A stretch of DNA of 64,000 nucleotides, taken from the NCBI GenBank assembly GCA_031379665.1, contig JANNFI010000089.1, forward strand, positions 1 to 64,000, read 5' to 3'. Of this stretch, positions 1 through 7,237 are shown piece after piece; within the stretch, counting starts at the first letter, position 1; every line of letters starts with the position of its first letter. The stretch is from SZUA-254 sp031379665. GTDB taxonomy: Bacteria > Bacteroidota > Ignavibacteria > UBA10030 > SZUA-254. The notes under the pieces were generated by a model that did not search any database, was not told the origin of the DNA, and saw nothing but the letters and a program-made list of their open reading frames with translations. A program made the position numbers and the translations under genes.

Positions 1-156
1 CCCGATGGGCGACGATTCGAACATGTCGAGGGCCTTCCCCTGGGGGAGACCATCGACGATGTCGATTAACACGACTTCATTGGCGAGTTCCTTGTCGACG
101 ATCCGCTGTGCCGCGGTGGCGCCGACGTTGCCTGCTCCAACGACTGTGATTTTCAT
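1..156 (-). CDS. mdh: Malate dehydrogenase, N-terminal part (cut by window edge)
   Basis: The reverse strand begins MKITVVGAGNVGATAAQRI, the dinucleotide-binding start of an LDH/MDH-family malate dehydrogenase (GAGNVG glycine loop). It continues through EVVLIDIVDGLPQGKALDM, in which the Asp after the second strand favours NAD(H) and the QGKA-D pattern is typical of bacterial MDH. The enzyme interconverts malate and oxaloacetate in the TCA cycle. An AAAGGA Shine-Dalgarno lies about 6 nt before the ATG at 154-156. Only about 52 residues are present; the substrate-binding half lies outside the window. It follows rpmA on the same strand but is separated from it by a stem-loop. Confidence 0.9.
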   Translation of the reverse strand, partial: MKITVVGAGNVGATAAQRIVDKELANEVVLIDIVDGLPQGKALDMFESSPIG

Positions 157-261
157 GACAGAATCCTTTACGAGGTTTCGTGTACGACGTGGAATGGGAT
201 TGAGGACTGAGAACAACGCCCGGTTTCCGGGCCGTGGTATCGGCCTGATGGCCGCTGATGA

Positions 262-300
262 CGTTCCGGACCGGGAGCGAAACCGTCCCCGTCCGGAACG
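262..300 (-). terminator. Stem-loop after rpmA, possible terminator
   Basis: A perfect 10-bp inverted repeat (CGTTCCGGAC at 262-271, GTCCGGAACG at 291-300) with a 19-nt loop sits just past the rpmA stop codon. No T-tract follows on the minus strand, so it is either a factor-dependent or weak terminator or an RNA-stabilising hairpin between rpmA and mdh. Confidence 0.4.
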
Positions 301-306
301 GTTGCC

Positions 307-561
307 TTACGAGGGAATGATGCTGACGACGTTCCTGGACTTTCCGAAATTCTTAAAGTTCACGACACCATCCTTCAGGGCGAACAGTGTGTCGTCGCTG
401 CCGAGCCCGACGTTTGTGCCGGGTGCGAAACTGGTCCCGCGCTGGCGAACGATGATGCTGCCGGCGGTGACTTTCTCTCCCCCGAAGCGCTTGACGCCGA
501 GGCGCTGCGCGTTGCTTTCGCGGCCGTTGCGTGTACTGCCGCCTCCTTTTTTATGTGCCAT
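307..561 (-). CDS. rpmA: 50S ribosomal protein L27
   Basis: This 84-residue protein starts MAHKKGGGSTRNGRES and carries the L27 core (QRLGVKRFGGEKVTAGSII, then RQRGT and PGTNVGLGSDDTLFAL). L27 is a large-subunit protein whose basic N-terminus reaches toward the peptidyl-transferase centre. The length is normal, and the N-terminus begins directly at MAHKK, without the cleavable leader found in Firmicutes. It lies 18 nt after rplU in the standard L21-L27 order and is probably co-transcribed from the promoter at 938-966. Confidence 0.97.
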   Translation of the reverse strand: MAHKKGGGSTRNGRESNAQRLGVKRFGGEKVTAGSIIVRQRGTSFAPGTNVGLGSDDTLFALKDGVVNFKNFGKSRNVVSIIPS

Positions 562-579
562 GCTATTTTCTCCTCAATG

Positions 580-891
580 TTAACTGGCAATATTGGTGAT
601 CTCGACCTGCGTGTATTGCTGCCGGTGGCCGCGTCGCAGGCGGTATCCCTTGCGTCTCTTTTTCTTGAAGACGATCACTGTTTCGTCCTTCACGTGGCCG
701 AGAATTTTCACCGTCACCGACGCGTTCTTCACGTAGGGGGCGCCGATGGACACCTTCTTGTCGTCCGACAGGAGGAGAACACGGTCGAACTTCACCGTGT
801 CGCCGACACCCTGGGTGAGTCTGGGGACGTATAACTGCTCGGCCGGACTCACTTTGAGCTGCTGCCCGGCGACTTCAACTACCGCAAACAT
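580..891 (-). CDS. rplU: 50S ribosomal protein L21
   Basis: At 103 residues this matches L21 along its length: start MFAVVEVAGQQLKVSPAEQL, central VGDTVKFDRVLLL, and the basic segment VFKKKRRKGYRLRRGHRQQY that contacts 23S rRNA. It is the first gene of the rplU-rpmA operon, and its ATG lies about 40 nt downstream of the inferred transcription start. Confidence 0.97.
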   Translation of the reverse strand: MFAVVEVAGQQLKVSPAEQLYVPRLTQGVGDTVKFDRVLLLSDDKKVSIGAPYVKNASVTVKILGHVKDETVIVFKKKRRKGYRLRRGHRQQYTQVEITNIAS

Positions 892-937
892 GATGATTTA
901 ACCCCGATTTGATGAGATATGGGAATAGAGCGGAAAT

Positions 938-966
938 AAGGTACGAATAATCAGGATGAATGTCAA
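938..966 (-). promoter_or_regulatory. Promoter of rplU-rpmA
   Basis: Read on the minus strand: TTGACA (961-966), 17 nt, TACCTT (938-943). The spacing is ideal for a housekeeping sigma factor, and the predicted start near 931 leaves a leader of about 40 nt before rplU. Confidence 0.65.
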
Positions 967-1036
967 AGGCCCCGGGGAGCCGCGAATTGCACGTGCCTCC
1001 CCGCCCCTGTTTCGGGCATTTCCGGGGGGTGAATGT

Positions 1037-1065
1037 TTGACTTTTTCGACAAATCTCTCTATGTT
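1037..1065 (+). promoter_or_regulatory. Promoter of the receiver-domain gene
   Basis: TTGACT (1037-1042), 17 nt, TATGTT (1060-1065). The predicted start near 1072 gives a leader of about 38 nt. It is divergent from the rplU promoter about 100 nt away. Confidence 0.6.
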
Positions 1066-1109
1066 TAGTGAGCATTTCCTGAAAATTCTCAAATCACCCG
1101 CGTAATTCT

Positions 1110-1496
1110 TTGAAGAAAAAAACCGTACTCATTGTTGAGGATAGCCCCGGTTTTTCCGAATTGATGAAATTCGTAGTGGAAGACGAGGGTTTCAACGGGG
1201 TTCTCTTCCCGCTTGAGGAGAATTTTATGCAGTGGGTGGAAAAGGAAAAGCCCGCCGCCATCATCATGGATCTGGCCCTGAACCGCTTGAGCGGTTTTGA
1301 CCTGATCAGGGAGCTGAAAGCCAACCAAAAACACAAGATTATTCCGGTTGTCGTCATCACCGGTCGCGACCTCGACGTCAAGGACATCACCGAACTGAAG
1401 ATGCACGACATCGCGTACCTCCGGAAAGGCCGCGTGGATATGCACGAAATCCACCAGGCGATCAGAAACGTGGTCGCAAAATCAGAGGCGAAGTAG
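1110..1496 (+). CDS. Stand-alone response regulator (CheY-like receiver)
   Basis: A 128-residue protein consisting only of a REC domain. Strand 1 with the acidic pair is VLIVEDS (E10, D11), the phospho-acceptor is D54 in AAIIMDLALNRLSG, the switch threonine lies in VVVITG, and the conserved lysine in AYLRKG. The start is a TTG at 1110, preferred because the domain begins immediately after it and no ATG lies in reach. No output domain and no adjacent kinase were seen, so it probably works by protein-protein contact as CheY or Spo0F do. It is transcribed alone from the promoter at 1037-1065. The partner is unknown. Confidence 0.88.
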   Translation: MKKKTVLIVEDSPGFSELMKFVVEDEGFNGVLFPLEENFMQWVEKEKPAAIIMDLALNRLSGFDLIRELKANQKHKIIPVVVITGRDLDVKDITELKMHDIAYLRKGRVDMHEIHQAIRNVVAKSEAK

Positions 1497-1598
1497 GCCA
1501 ACGACTTCTCCACTGGCGGCGCCGCTTCGTTTTACGCACTTATCCCTCCCGATTCCCCGCTCCAAACGCTCAAATTTCCCGTTTCTGGCCGCTCCCTC

Positions 1599-1627
1599 TT
1601 GCGTTTCATCATTGACAAGGGTATATT
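1599..1627 (+). promoter_or_regulatory. Promoter of the 1698 microprotein
   Basis: TTGCGT (1599-1604), 17 nt, TATATT (1622-1627). The leader to the ATG at 1698 would be about 65 nt. The only candidate gene downstream on this strand is the 39-codon ORF. Confidence 0.45.
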
Positions 1628-1697
1628 TTTTACAGAGGGTGTTACTGGTCAGGCCTGTGGGCCGGCTTCACGGAAGGGTCAACGGAAAGGGCATATT

Positions 1698-1817
1698 ATG
1701 ATCGTCATCACATACGGGGAGAAAGTATCCAACGGGTTCTGGTGGGTGGTCACCTCCACGATCACGCTCTACCTCTTCTACGGGGTGTATAACACGATCT
1801 CCGTCGTCGCGCGGTAA
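1698..1817 (+). CDS. Candidate 39-residue membrane microprotein
   Basis: The reading frame encodes a short polar start (MIVITYGEKVSNG) followed by one hydrophobic, aromatic segment (FWWVVTSTITLYLFYGVYNTI) and a positive end (SVVAR). A GGAAAGG ribosome site lies 7 nt before the ATG and a good promoter precedes it. A longer in-frame start exists at 1599, but that codon is the -35 hexamer, so the ATG at 1698 is preferred. I do not recognise a family; the shape suggests a single-pass membrane peptide, possibly a small subunit or regulator. Chance ORFs of this length are common, so the support is the promoter plus ribosome site. Confidence 0.4.
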   Translation: MIVITYGEKVSNGFWWVVTSTITLYLFYGVYNTISVVAR

Positions 1818-1900
1818 TTCTCCCCCACCCCGAAGTCCAGCGCGTCGCCCCCGACCCGCCGGATGCCGGGATCGTTACCATTCCGGCGCATGCCCTGCGG

Positions 1901-2530
1901 TTATTTCGGCTCAGTCGCCCGCTTCACTTCCCTGCGAAGTTCCTCCACACCCTGCTCCCCCAGCGCAAGCGTAAGCTCCTCCGTGCAGATGTCGAACACC
2001 GTCAGCGGACCTTCGTCCTTGTACGAGCAGCACGACGGGCGTTCCGCATACTCCGGGTCGTGGATCGTCAGCTCGCCCCCGTCGACCGTGACTGGATAGA
2101 GCCAGCAGTAGAACGGCTTGAGCGCGTAACGATCCATCCCGGCCGCCGCCGCGGTCTTCTGCAGTACGCACATCCCCTTCGAATTCAGGAACACGCAGTG
2201 GTCGTTGTACACCTCGGTGCCGATGGCCCGGCCCGACGGGTAGTCTGCGTCCGGGATCGATTCCTTTTCGAACCAGAGGGCGGTATCGTGTTCCTGGTCC
2301 GGGTCCATCTGCGCGCGGATGAGGTCCACATGCCGCAGGATTTCGTCACGTTCCGCGAGGTCGGCATACACCCCGCCGCTGCAGCAGTCAGCGTTGCAGT
2401 TCGTCATCGAACAACCGGCGACGAACCGCTGCTCAATAATTTCACTGCCGAGGCGCAGCTCAGGGATGTGCGTCATCTTGTGGTTCCGGAGGACCACCGC
2501 CGGCACTTCCTTCCCGTCAGCGCCGGTCAT
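1901..2530 (-). CDS. DUF3109 family cysteine-rich protein
   Basis: A 209-residue soluble protein with the layout of the DUF3109 family, common in Bacteroidota. A Cys cluster lies near the N-terminus (CSMTNCNADCCSGG), then CVFLNSKGMC, KPFYCWLYPV, a CC pair in the RPSCCSYKDEG segment, and a last Cys near DICTEE. The spacing resembles the YkgJ-like proteins thought to bind zinc or an Fe-S cluster; no reaction is established. Its ATG overlaps the stop of the upstream amidohydrolase gene (ATGA at 2527-2530), so it is translationally coupled as the last gene of that operon. Family assignment is from memory of the Cys pattern; function is unknown. Confidence 0.75.
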   Translation of the reverse strand: MTGADGKEVPAVVLRNHKMTHIPELRLGSEIIEQRFVAGCSMTNCNADCCSGGVYADLAERDEILRHVDLIRAQMDPDQEHDTALWFEKESIPDADYPSGRAIGTEVYNDHCVFLNSKGMCVLQKTAAAAGMDRYALKPFYCWLYPVTVDGGELTIHDPEYAERPSCCSYKDEGPLTVFDICTEELTLALGEQGVEELRREVKRATEPK

Positions 2531-3933
2531 TCGATTCCCGCCCTGCGATATTTCTCGCGGTACTTGTCGTTCAGGTGCGTCTGCCTATTGGTCAGACTGA
2601 TCGATTTACCCCGGATGAATTCCAACTCGACGCTGCTCGTGATCTCGAGGGGGTTGCCCGTGGTGACGATGAGGGTCGCGTCCTTGCCATTCTCGAGCGA
2701 CCCTATCCTGTCTGCAATCCCGAGGATCTGCGCGGGGTAGAGGGTGATCGCCTTGAGCGCCTCGTCGGCCGGCAGCCCATAACTCGCCGCTGCGGCCGCC
2801 TGGTAGGGAAGGTTCCTCTCGTTCTCGTACCCGCCGCCGCCGCTGATGCAGAACTTCACCCCGGCATCGAAGAGCTTTTTCGGGAGCGTCGCCGGCTCGT
2901 CGTACGGCTCCCACCGGCGCGATGGGGTCGCGTGGATCGGCTCGGCGATCACCGCCACGCCGTGGGCCTTCAGGAGGTCTGCCGCGCGCCACGCGTCGTA
3001 TCCCCCGACGATGACGAGCCTGACCTTCTCCTGGTCGGCCCAGGCGACTGCCGCCTCGATCTGCGTGAGGTCCGAGGCGCTCAGGAGGACGGGAACCTTC
3101 CCCTCGAGCACCGGGATCATCGCTTCCCACCGGAGGTCGGTGTCGTGGTGCGCGCCCTTTCCCCCCGAGCCTTCCGCCTTTTTCGCCACCATATATGAGC
3201 GAGCGTCCCGGAACGCATTCCGCAATTCGTCGAGTGCCTTCTCCCGTTCCTTCATCTGCTCCTCCTCGGTCCGACGCTCCCACCAGGCGCGGTTGATCGT
3301 CATGCTGGGCCAGTTGACGATCATCCCGACCGGGGCCCTGAGCGTCATCTCCTCCCAGGTCCAGCCGTCGAGCTCGAGGGCGGCCGCAGTGCCGCTGATG
3401 ACCCCGCCGCCCGGCATCGTCACCGCTACGGTGATGCCGTTGGCCCGGGTCACGGGGATGATGTCGCTCTCCGGGTTGACCCCGACCTCAGCCCGAATGT
3501 TGGGGTTGATGCTGCCCGTTTCGACGGCGTCCCTCGTCGCGCGCACAGAGCCGATCTCGTTCAGGCCGGTGGTGGACGTCGCGAGGACGAGCCCCGGGTA
3601 GACGTGCTTCCCGGTGACGTCGATCCTCTCGGTACCGGCGGGTAGGGTGAGGTCCCTTCCGATCGCCACGATCTTTCCCTTGTCGAAGAGGATCATCCCG
3701 CCTTCGATCGCCGGCCCGGACACCGGATGGATGGTGCCGCCAGTCAGAACGATCGGGTGGTCCTGCGGCTTCGCGGGAATTTCGGTGCCGCCCGCAACAG
3801 CGCGGCCGGTTCCCGGGAGCACGAGCAGCAGGGCGAGCGCCGCCGCAGTGATGAGCATCCTGTCGATGTTCATTTTGATGCTCATTTTGATACTCTTTTT
3901 GATGTTCGTTTTGATGTTCGTTTTGATAATCAT
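2527..3933 (-). CDS. Exported amidohydrolase-like protein without the HxH metal motif
   Basis: About 468 residues: signal sequence (MLITAAALALLLVLPGTG), then a composite amidohydrolase fold (VLTGGTIHPVSG at its start, the typical ALKAITLYPAQILGIADRIG near the end, and GSLENGKDATLIV). The strand-1 site that normally reads GxxDxHxH is GLVLATSTTGLNEIGS here, so the two histidines that bind the first metal are absent, and the DxR/GGGGYENE region also deviates. It may therefore be non-hydrolytic or a subunit of the larger neighbour. The start at 3933 lies one base after the stop of the upstream gene (TGAGATG). The n-region is a 12-bp tandem repeat. Upstream in-frame codons run inside the neighbour gene and are not needed. 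It is coupled to DUF3109 downstream. Confidence 0.75.
   Translation of the reverse strand: MIIKTNIKTNIKKSIKMSIKMNIDRMLITAAALALLLVLPGTGRAVAGGTEIPAKPQDHPIVLTGGTIHPVSGPAIEGGMILFDKGKIVAIGRDLTLPAGTERIDVTGKHVYPGLVLATSTTGLNEIGSVRATRDAVETGSINPNIRAEVGVNPESDIIPVTRANGITVAVTMPGGGVISGTAAALELDGWTWEEMTLRAPVGMIVNWPSMTINRAWWERRTEEEQMKEREKALDELRNAFRDARSYMVAKKAEGSGGKGAHHDTDLRWEAMIPVLEGKVPVLLSASDLTQIEAAVAWADQEKVRLVIVGGYDAWRAADLLKAHGVAVIAEPIHATPSRRWEPYDEPATLPKKLFDAGVKFCISGGGGYENERNLPYQAAAAASYGLPADEALKAITLYPAQILGIADRIGSLENGKDATLIVTTGNPLEITSSVELEFIRGKSISLTNRQTHLNDKYREKYRRAGIE
3865..3933 (-). repeat. 12-bp tandem repeat in a signal-peptide n-region
   Basis: Five consecutive 12-mers (consensus on + GATGTTCATTTT; units at 3865, 3877, 3889, 3901 and 3913) plus a partial sixth reach the start codon. 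They encode five copies of K-x-[N/S]-I directly after the initiator region. Because each unit is four codons, copy-number change keeps the frame and only alters the length and charge of the signal peptide. Confidence 0.85.
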
Positions 3934-3934
3934 C

Positions 3935-6900
3935 TCAGCGCCCCTCCCCGCCACGAACTTCCTCGTGGCACGAATAGTGATCGGAATCGTCTTCGTAGCT
4001 CTCGTATCCCCGGCCCTTTCCGCCCTTCTTCTCGTCGGACGAACCCTTGGGCGCTTCGAGCGCCTTTTGAATGAGCGCCGAGCGTTCACGCGAGACCTCG
4101 TCGTTCATCGCCCTGTCTTCGGCGCGGTCGAAATACCGGCGGCCGTCGATCCAGGTCTGCTCGCAGATGCTCATCGTGGAGAGCGGACTCCCGCTCCACA
4201 CGACGAAGTCGGCGTCCTTCCCCGCTTCGAGCGAGCCCACCCGCTTGTCGATCCGGAGTTGTTTCGCCGGGTTGATGGTGACGAATTTGAGCGCCTCGTC
4301 CGGCGGCGTCCCGCCATACTTCACGGCCTTTGCGGCTTCAAGGTTCATCCTCCGCGCGAGCTCGTCGCTGTCGGAATTGAAGGAAACGACAACGCCCGCC
4401 TTGTGCATGATCGACCCGTTGTACGGAATGGCGTCGATGACCTCCATCTTGTAGGCCCACCAGTCGCTGAAGCTCGAACCGCCCACGCCGTGCTTCGCCA
4501 TCACGTCCGCCACCTTGTATCCCTCGAGGATGTGCTGGAATGTGGCGATCCGGAAGCCGTAATCTTCGGCGACGCGCATCAGCGCGAGGATCTCGTCCTG
4601 TCGGTAGGAATGCGAGTGGACCAGCCGTTTCCCTTCGAGGATCTCGAGCAGGGTCTCCGCCTGGAGGTCGCGCCTCGGGGGGATGCGCGTTTTCAGGCCG
4701 CGGTAGTCCGCCCACTGCTGACGGTAATCCTTCGCCGCAGTGAACTCGTCGCGGATGATCTGTTCGACCCCGGAACGGGTCTGCGGATACCGCGTGGTGT
4801 TCTCATTCCCCCAGTTGCTCTGTTTCGGGTTTTCGCCGAGCGCAAACTTGATCCCCGGCATCGCCCCTTCGAACTTCATCTGTTCGGCGAGCGCGCCCCA
4901 CCGCAGTTTGATGACCTGGTTCTGGCCGCCGATGGCGTTGGCCGACCCGTGCAGGATGTTTGCCGACGTCAGCCCGCCGGCGAGTTCACGATAAATTCCG
5001 ATGTCGTCGGGGTCGATGACGTCCGCGATGCGCACCTCCGCGGTGATCGCCTGCCCCGTCTCGTTCACGCTGCCGGCCGCGGCGGAGTGCGAGTGGGCAT
5101 CGATCAACCCGGCCGTGACGTGCTTCCCGGTGCCGTCGATGAGTGTCGCTCCGGAGGGCGTTGGGAGCGATTTCCCGACTTTTACGATCCTGCCCTTCTC
5201 CACGAGCATATCGCCGTTCTCAATCGTTCCGGCTGGCCCTGATGTCCAGATCGTGGCGCCCTTGATGAAGAGTCGCTCCGCCTGGAGCGGGAGCGCGGGC
5301 CGTCCGAATTCTCCCGGGGGATAGACGGGCGGGAACGATGCCACCACCGGGGGCTTCGGTTTCGCCGTGTCCTTCTCCGGCGCGAAGGGCTCGGTTCGGA
5401 TGGCGTTCCACCGGAATGTGCGTCCGTCTGAGAGCTCGCCGGTGCCGGCGAACTTCCCGCCCGCGTAGGTGCCGCTCATCCGCGTGACACCGGTGAATAA
5501 AATGGAGTCGCCCGAGAAGGAGGCCTGAAGCAGGAGGCTGGAGAACGACACCGATGAGGTCTTCGCCTCCTTCCCCTTCACCGTGACCGTGATCTTCGGA
5601 CTCTCGGCGTCGCCCTTGAGGGTCATCGTGAGGGAGTCGGCGGGAGCGCCTGAGAGCGCGGCCGCCCACGTCCCGCGCGGGTCGACCTCAGGAGCCGGCT
5701 TCACGGCGTACCGCTTCCCGGAGACCCAGGTCTCGCGGAGGACACCCTTCTCGGAGAAGAGGTCCCCCTCCAGGACGATGAAGTTGGCCCTTTTTCCCCT
5801 CTGGAGGCTTCCGATTTCACCCTCGACACCGAGGAGTTTAGCCGGCGTGGTGGTGAGCGCGGCAAGCGCCGCGTCAGCGGACAGTCCCCGCGCGACCGCC
5901 TTTCTCACGTTCGGGAGGAATTTTGCCTGGTCCTTGAGGAGGGACGCCGATAGGGTGAATTCCACTCCTGCCTCGGCCAGCCGTTTCGGGTTCTCCGGGG
6001 CCTCGTCCCAGTAGCGCAGTTCCGAGAGGCCCACGTTCAGCGCCTCTTCCGGCGAACCGACCGACGGCGTCTCGGGGAAATTCACAGGAAGGATCACCGG
6101 CACGCGAGCGGCCTTCACCGCGGCGAGCCTCTGGTATTCGCGACCGCTGCCGCGGATCCAGAGTTTCAGGGAGAATTCTTTCGCGATGGCCGCGCTCCTG
6201 AGCAGGTCGTGCTCGTCGGTGGCTTCCATCAGGAGCGGCTGGGTCCCGTCGATGACACCCTCGAGGTCCGCGAGTTCGGAAACGTACTCCGGCTTCGGTT
6301 CCGAAGGGTGTTGCTTCGACGCCTTCTGGGCGGCCGTGTGCCATTGCGCGTCGAGCAACACCTGCCTGATCAGCGCGATCGAACCCATCAGCGAATTCGG
6401 ATACGGTTCCTCGGAACTGCGCGGCGGCTGGAGCGTGCCCGCCTGCGCGACGTCGGTCCGCAGGACGAGGTCGCCCGGGTTTCCGTCACCGAGCATCACC
6501 ACGGCCGTTACGCCCTTCAGTACTCCTTCGGAAGGGACGATCTGGGCGGCGGTGAATCCCAGCGCCCTCAGTTTTTCGTTTTCCTTCGGGTCGGGAAGGA
6601 ACGCGTCCATCGCCCGGTCAGAGGTATGGATGTTCTTGTTCCAGTATCTCGGGCCCCTGCTCGCGGGCGGCGTGTCGCGCCGTGCCTGGCCGCCCTGGCC
6701 CGCCACGCGCTCCGGCGCCTGTTTGGGCAGGCCGGCGTCGGAATAGGATTCGATCAGGCCGGGGTAGAGCGTCATCCCGGTGAGGTCCCACACCCTGGCG
6801 TCGTTGGGCACGCCCACCGACGCGCCGACGGCGTCAATCATCCCGTCGCGGACAACCAGCGTCCCCTTTGCGATCACGTTTCCCGGGGAGACGACGATTC

Positions 6901-7054
6901 TGGCGTTGGTGAACGCGTGGACCTCCGGCGTGTTCTGCCGGATCCCAACGGCCGGTGCGACCTGCGCCCAAACGGGGATCGCGGCCACGAGCGTCAGCAC
7001 CGCGATTGCGCACAGCATTCCCCTCACGGCGAACGACGATGATGGAATGAACAT
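3935..7054 (-). CDS. Large exported protein with two amidohydrolase domains
   Basis: About 1039 residues. It has a signal peptide (MLCAIAVLTLVAAIPVWAQ), a first amidohydrolase-like domain (about residues 35-450), a middle beta-rich segment (about 455-570) and a second amidohydrolase domain (about 590-1000). The second domain keeps the metal motif VTAGLIDAHSHSA and ends GSLEAGKDADFVV. The first has LYPGLIESYSDAG in place of HxH and so is probably degenerate. Related proteins in Bacteroidota are annotated as periplasmic amidohydrolases or imidazolonepropionase-like; the substrate is not predictable. The start at 7054 has an AGGAGAAG ribosome site 5 nt upstream; a longer start at 7117 lacks one. 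It heads a three-gene operon with the next amidohydrolase and DUF3109. The C-terminal 30 residues are charged and outside the fold. Confidence 0.82.
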   Translation of the reverse strand: MFIPSSSFAVRGMLCAIAVLTLVAAIPVWAQVAPAVGIRQNTPEVHAFTNARIVVSPGNVIAKGTLVVRDGMIDAVGASVGVPNDARVWDLTGMTLYPGLIESYSDAGLPKQAPERVAGQGGQARRDTPPASRGPRYWNKNIHTSDRAMDAFLPDPKENEKLRALGFTAAQIVPSEGVLKGVTAVVMLGDGNPGDLVLRTDVAQAGTLQPPRSSEEPYPNSLMGSIALIRQVLLDAQWHTAAQKASKQHPSEPKPEYVSELADLEGVIDGTQPLLMEATDEHDLLRSAAIAKEFSLKLWIRGSGREYQRLAAVKAARVPVILPVNFPETPSVGSPEEALNVGLSELRYWDEAPENPKRLAEAGVEFTLSASLLKDQAKFLPNVRKAVARGLSADAALAALTTTPAKLLGVEGEIGSLQRGKRANFIVLEGDLFSEKGVLRETWVSGKRYAVKPAPEVDPRGTWAAALSGAPADSLTMTLKGDAESPKITVTVKGKEAKTSSVSFSSLLLQASFSGDSILFTGVTRMSGTYAGGKFAGTGELSDGRTFRWNAIRTEPFAPEKDTAKPKPPVVASFPPVYPPGEFGRPALPLQAERLFIKGATIWTSGPAGTIENGDMLVEKGRIVKVGKSLPTPSGATLIDGTGKHVTAGLIDAHSHSAAAGSVNETGQAITAEVRIADVIDPDDIGIYRELAGGLTSANILHGSANAIGGQNQVIKLRWGALAEQMKFEGAMPGIKFALGENPKQSNWGNENTTRYPQTRSGVEQIIRDEFTAAKDYRQQWADYRGLKTRIPPRRDLQAETLLEILEGKRLVHSHSYRQDEILALMRVAEDYGFRIATFQHILEGYKVADVMAKHGVGGSSFSDWWAYKMEVIDAIPYNGSIMHKAGVVVSFNSDSDELARRMNLEAAKAVKYGGTPPDEALKFVTINPAKQLRIDKRVGSLEAGKDADFVVWSGSPLSTMSICEQTWIDGRRYFDRAEDRAMNDEVSRERSALIQKALEAPKGSSDEKKGGKGRGYESYEDDSDHYSCHEEVRGGEGR

Positions 7055-7237
7055 GGTTACTTCTCCTGGATTGGTGGTGTAGTCAATATTTAAACTCTCC
7101 TGATTCAATTTCATCATTTATTCCTGTTCAACCACCCCGTTATTGTTAAATATTTGATACACGTTATATTTGTCTTTTTAATAAGGCTAAAAAGCCCATT
7201 CATATTAACCTGGCCTTGATTTTTGATGGTGGGAGAT

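Noticed and set aside
3614..5242. Long plus-strand open frames opposite the amidohydrolase genes
   Set aside because: They mirror the codon bias of the GC-rich minus-strand genes, have no recognisable family and no ribosome site.
7170..7205. Small hairpin GGCT-TTTT-AGCC after the Asp-box gene
   Set aside because: Only four base pairs; not enough for a terminator call.
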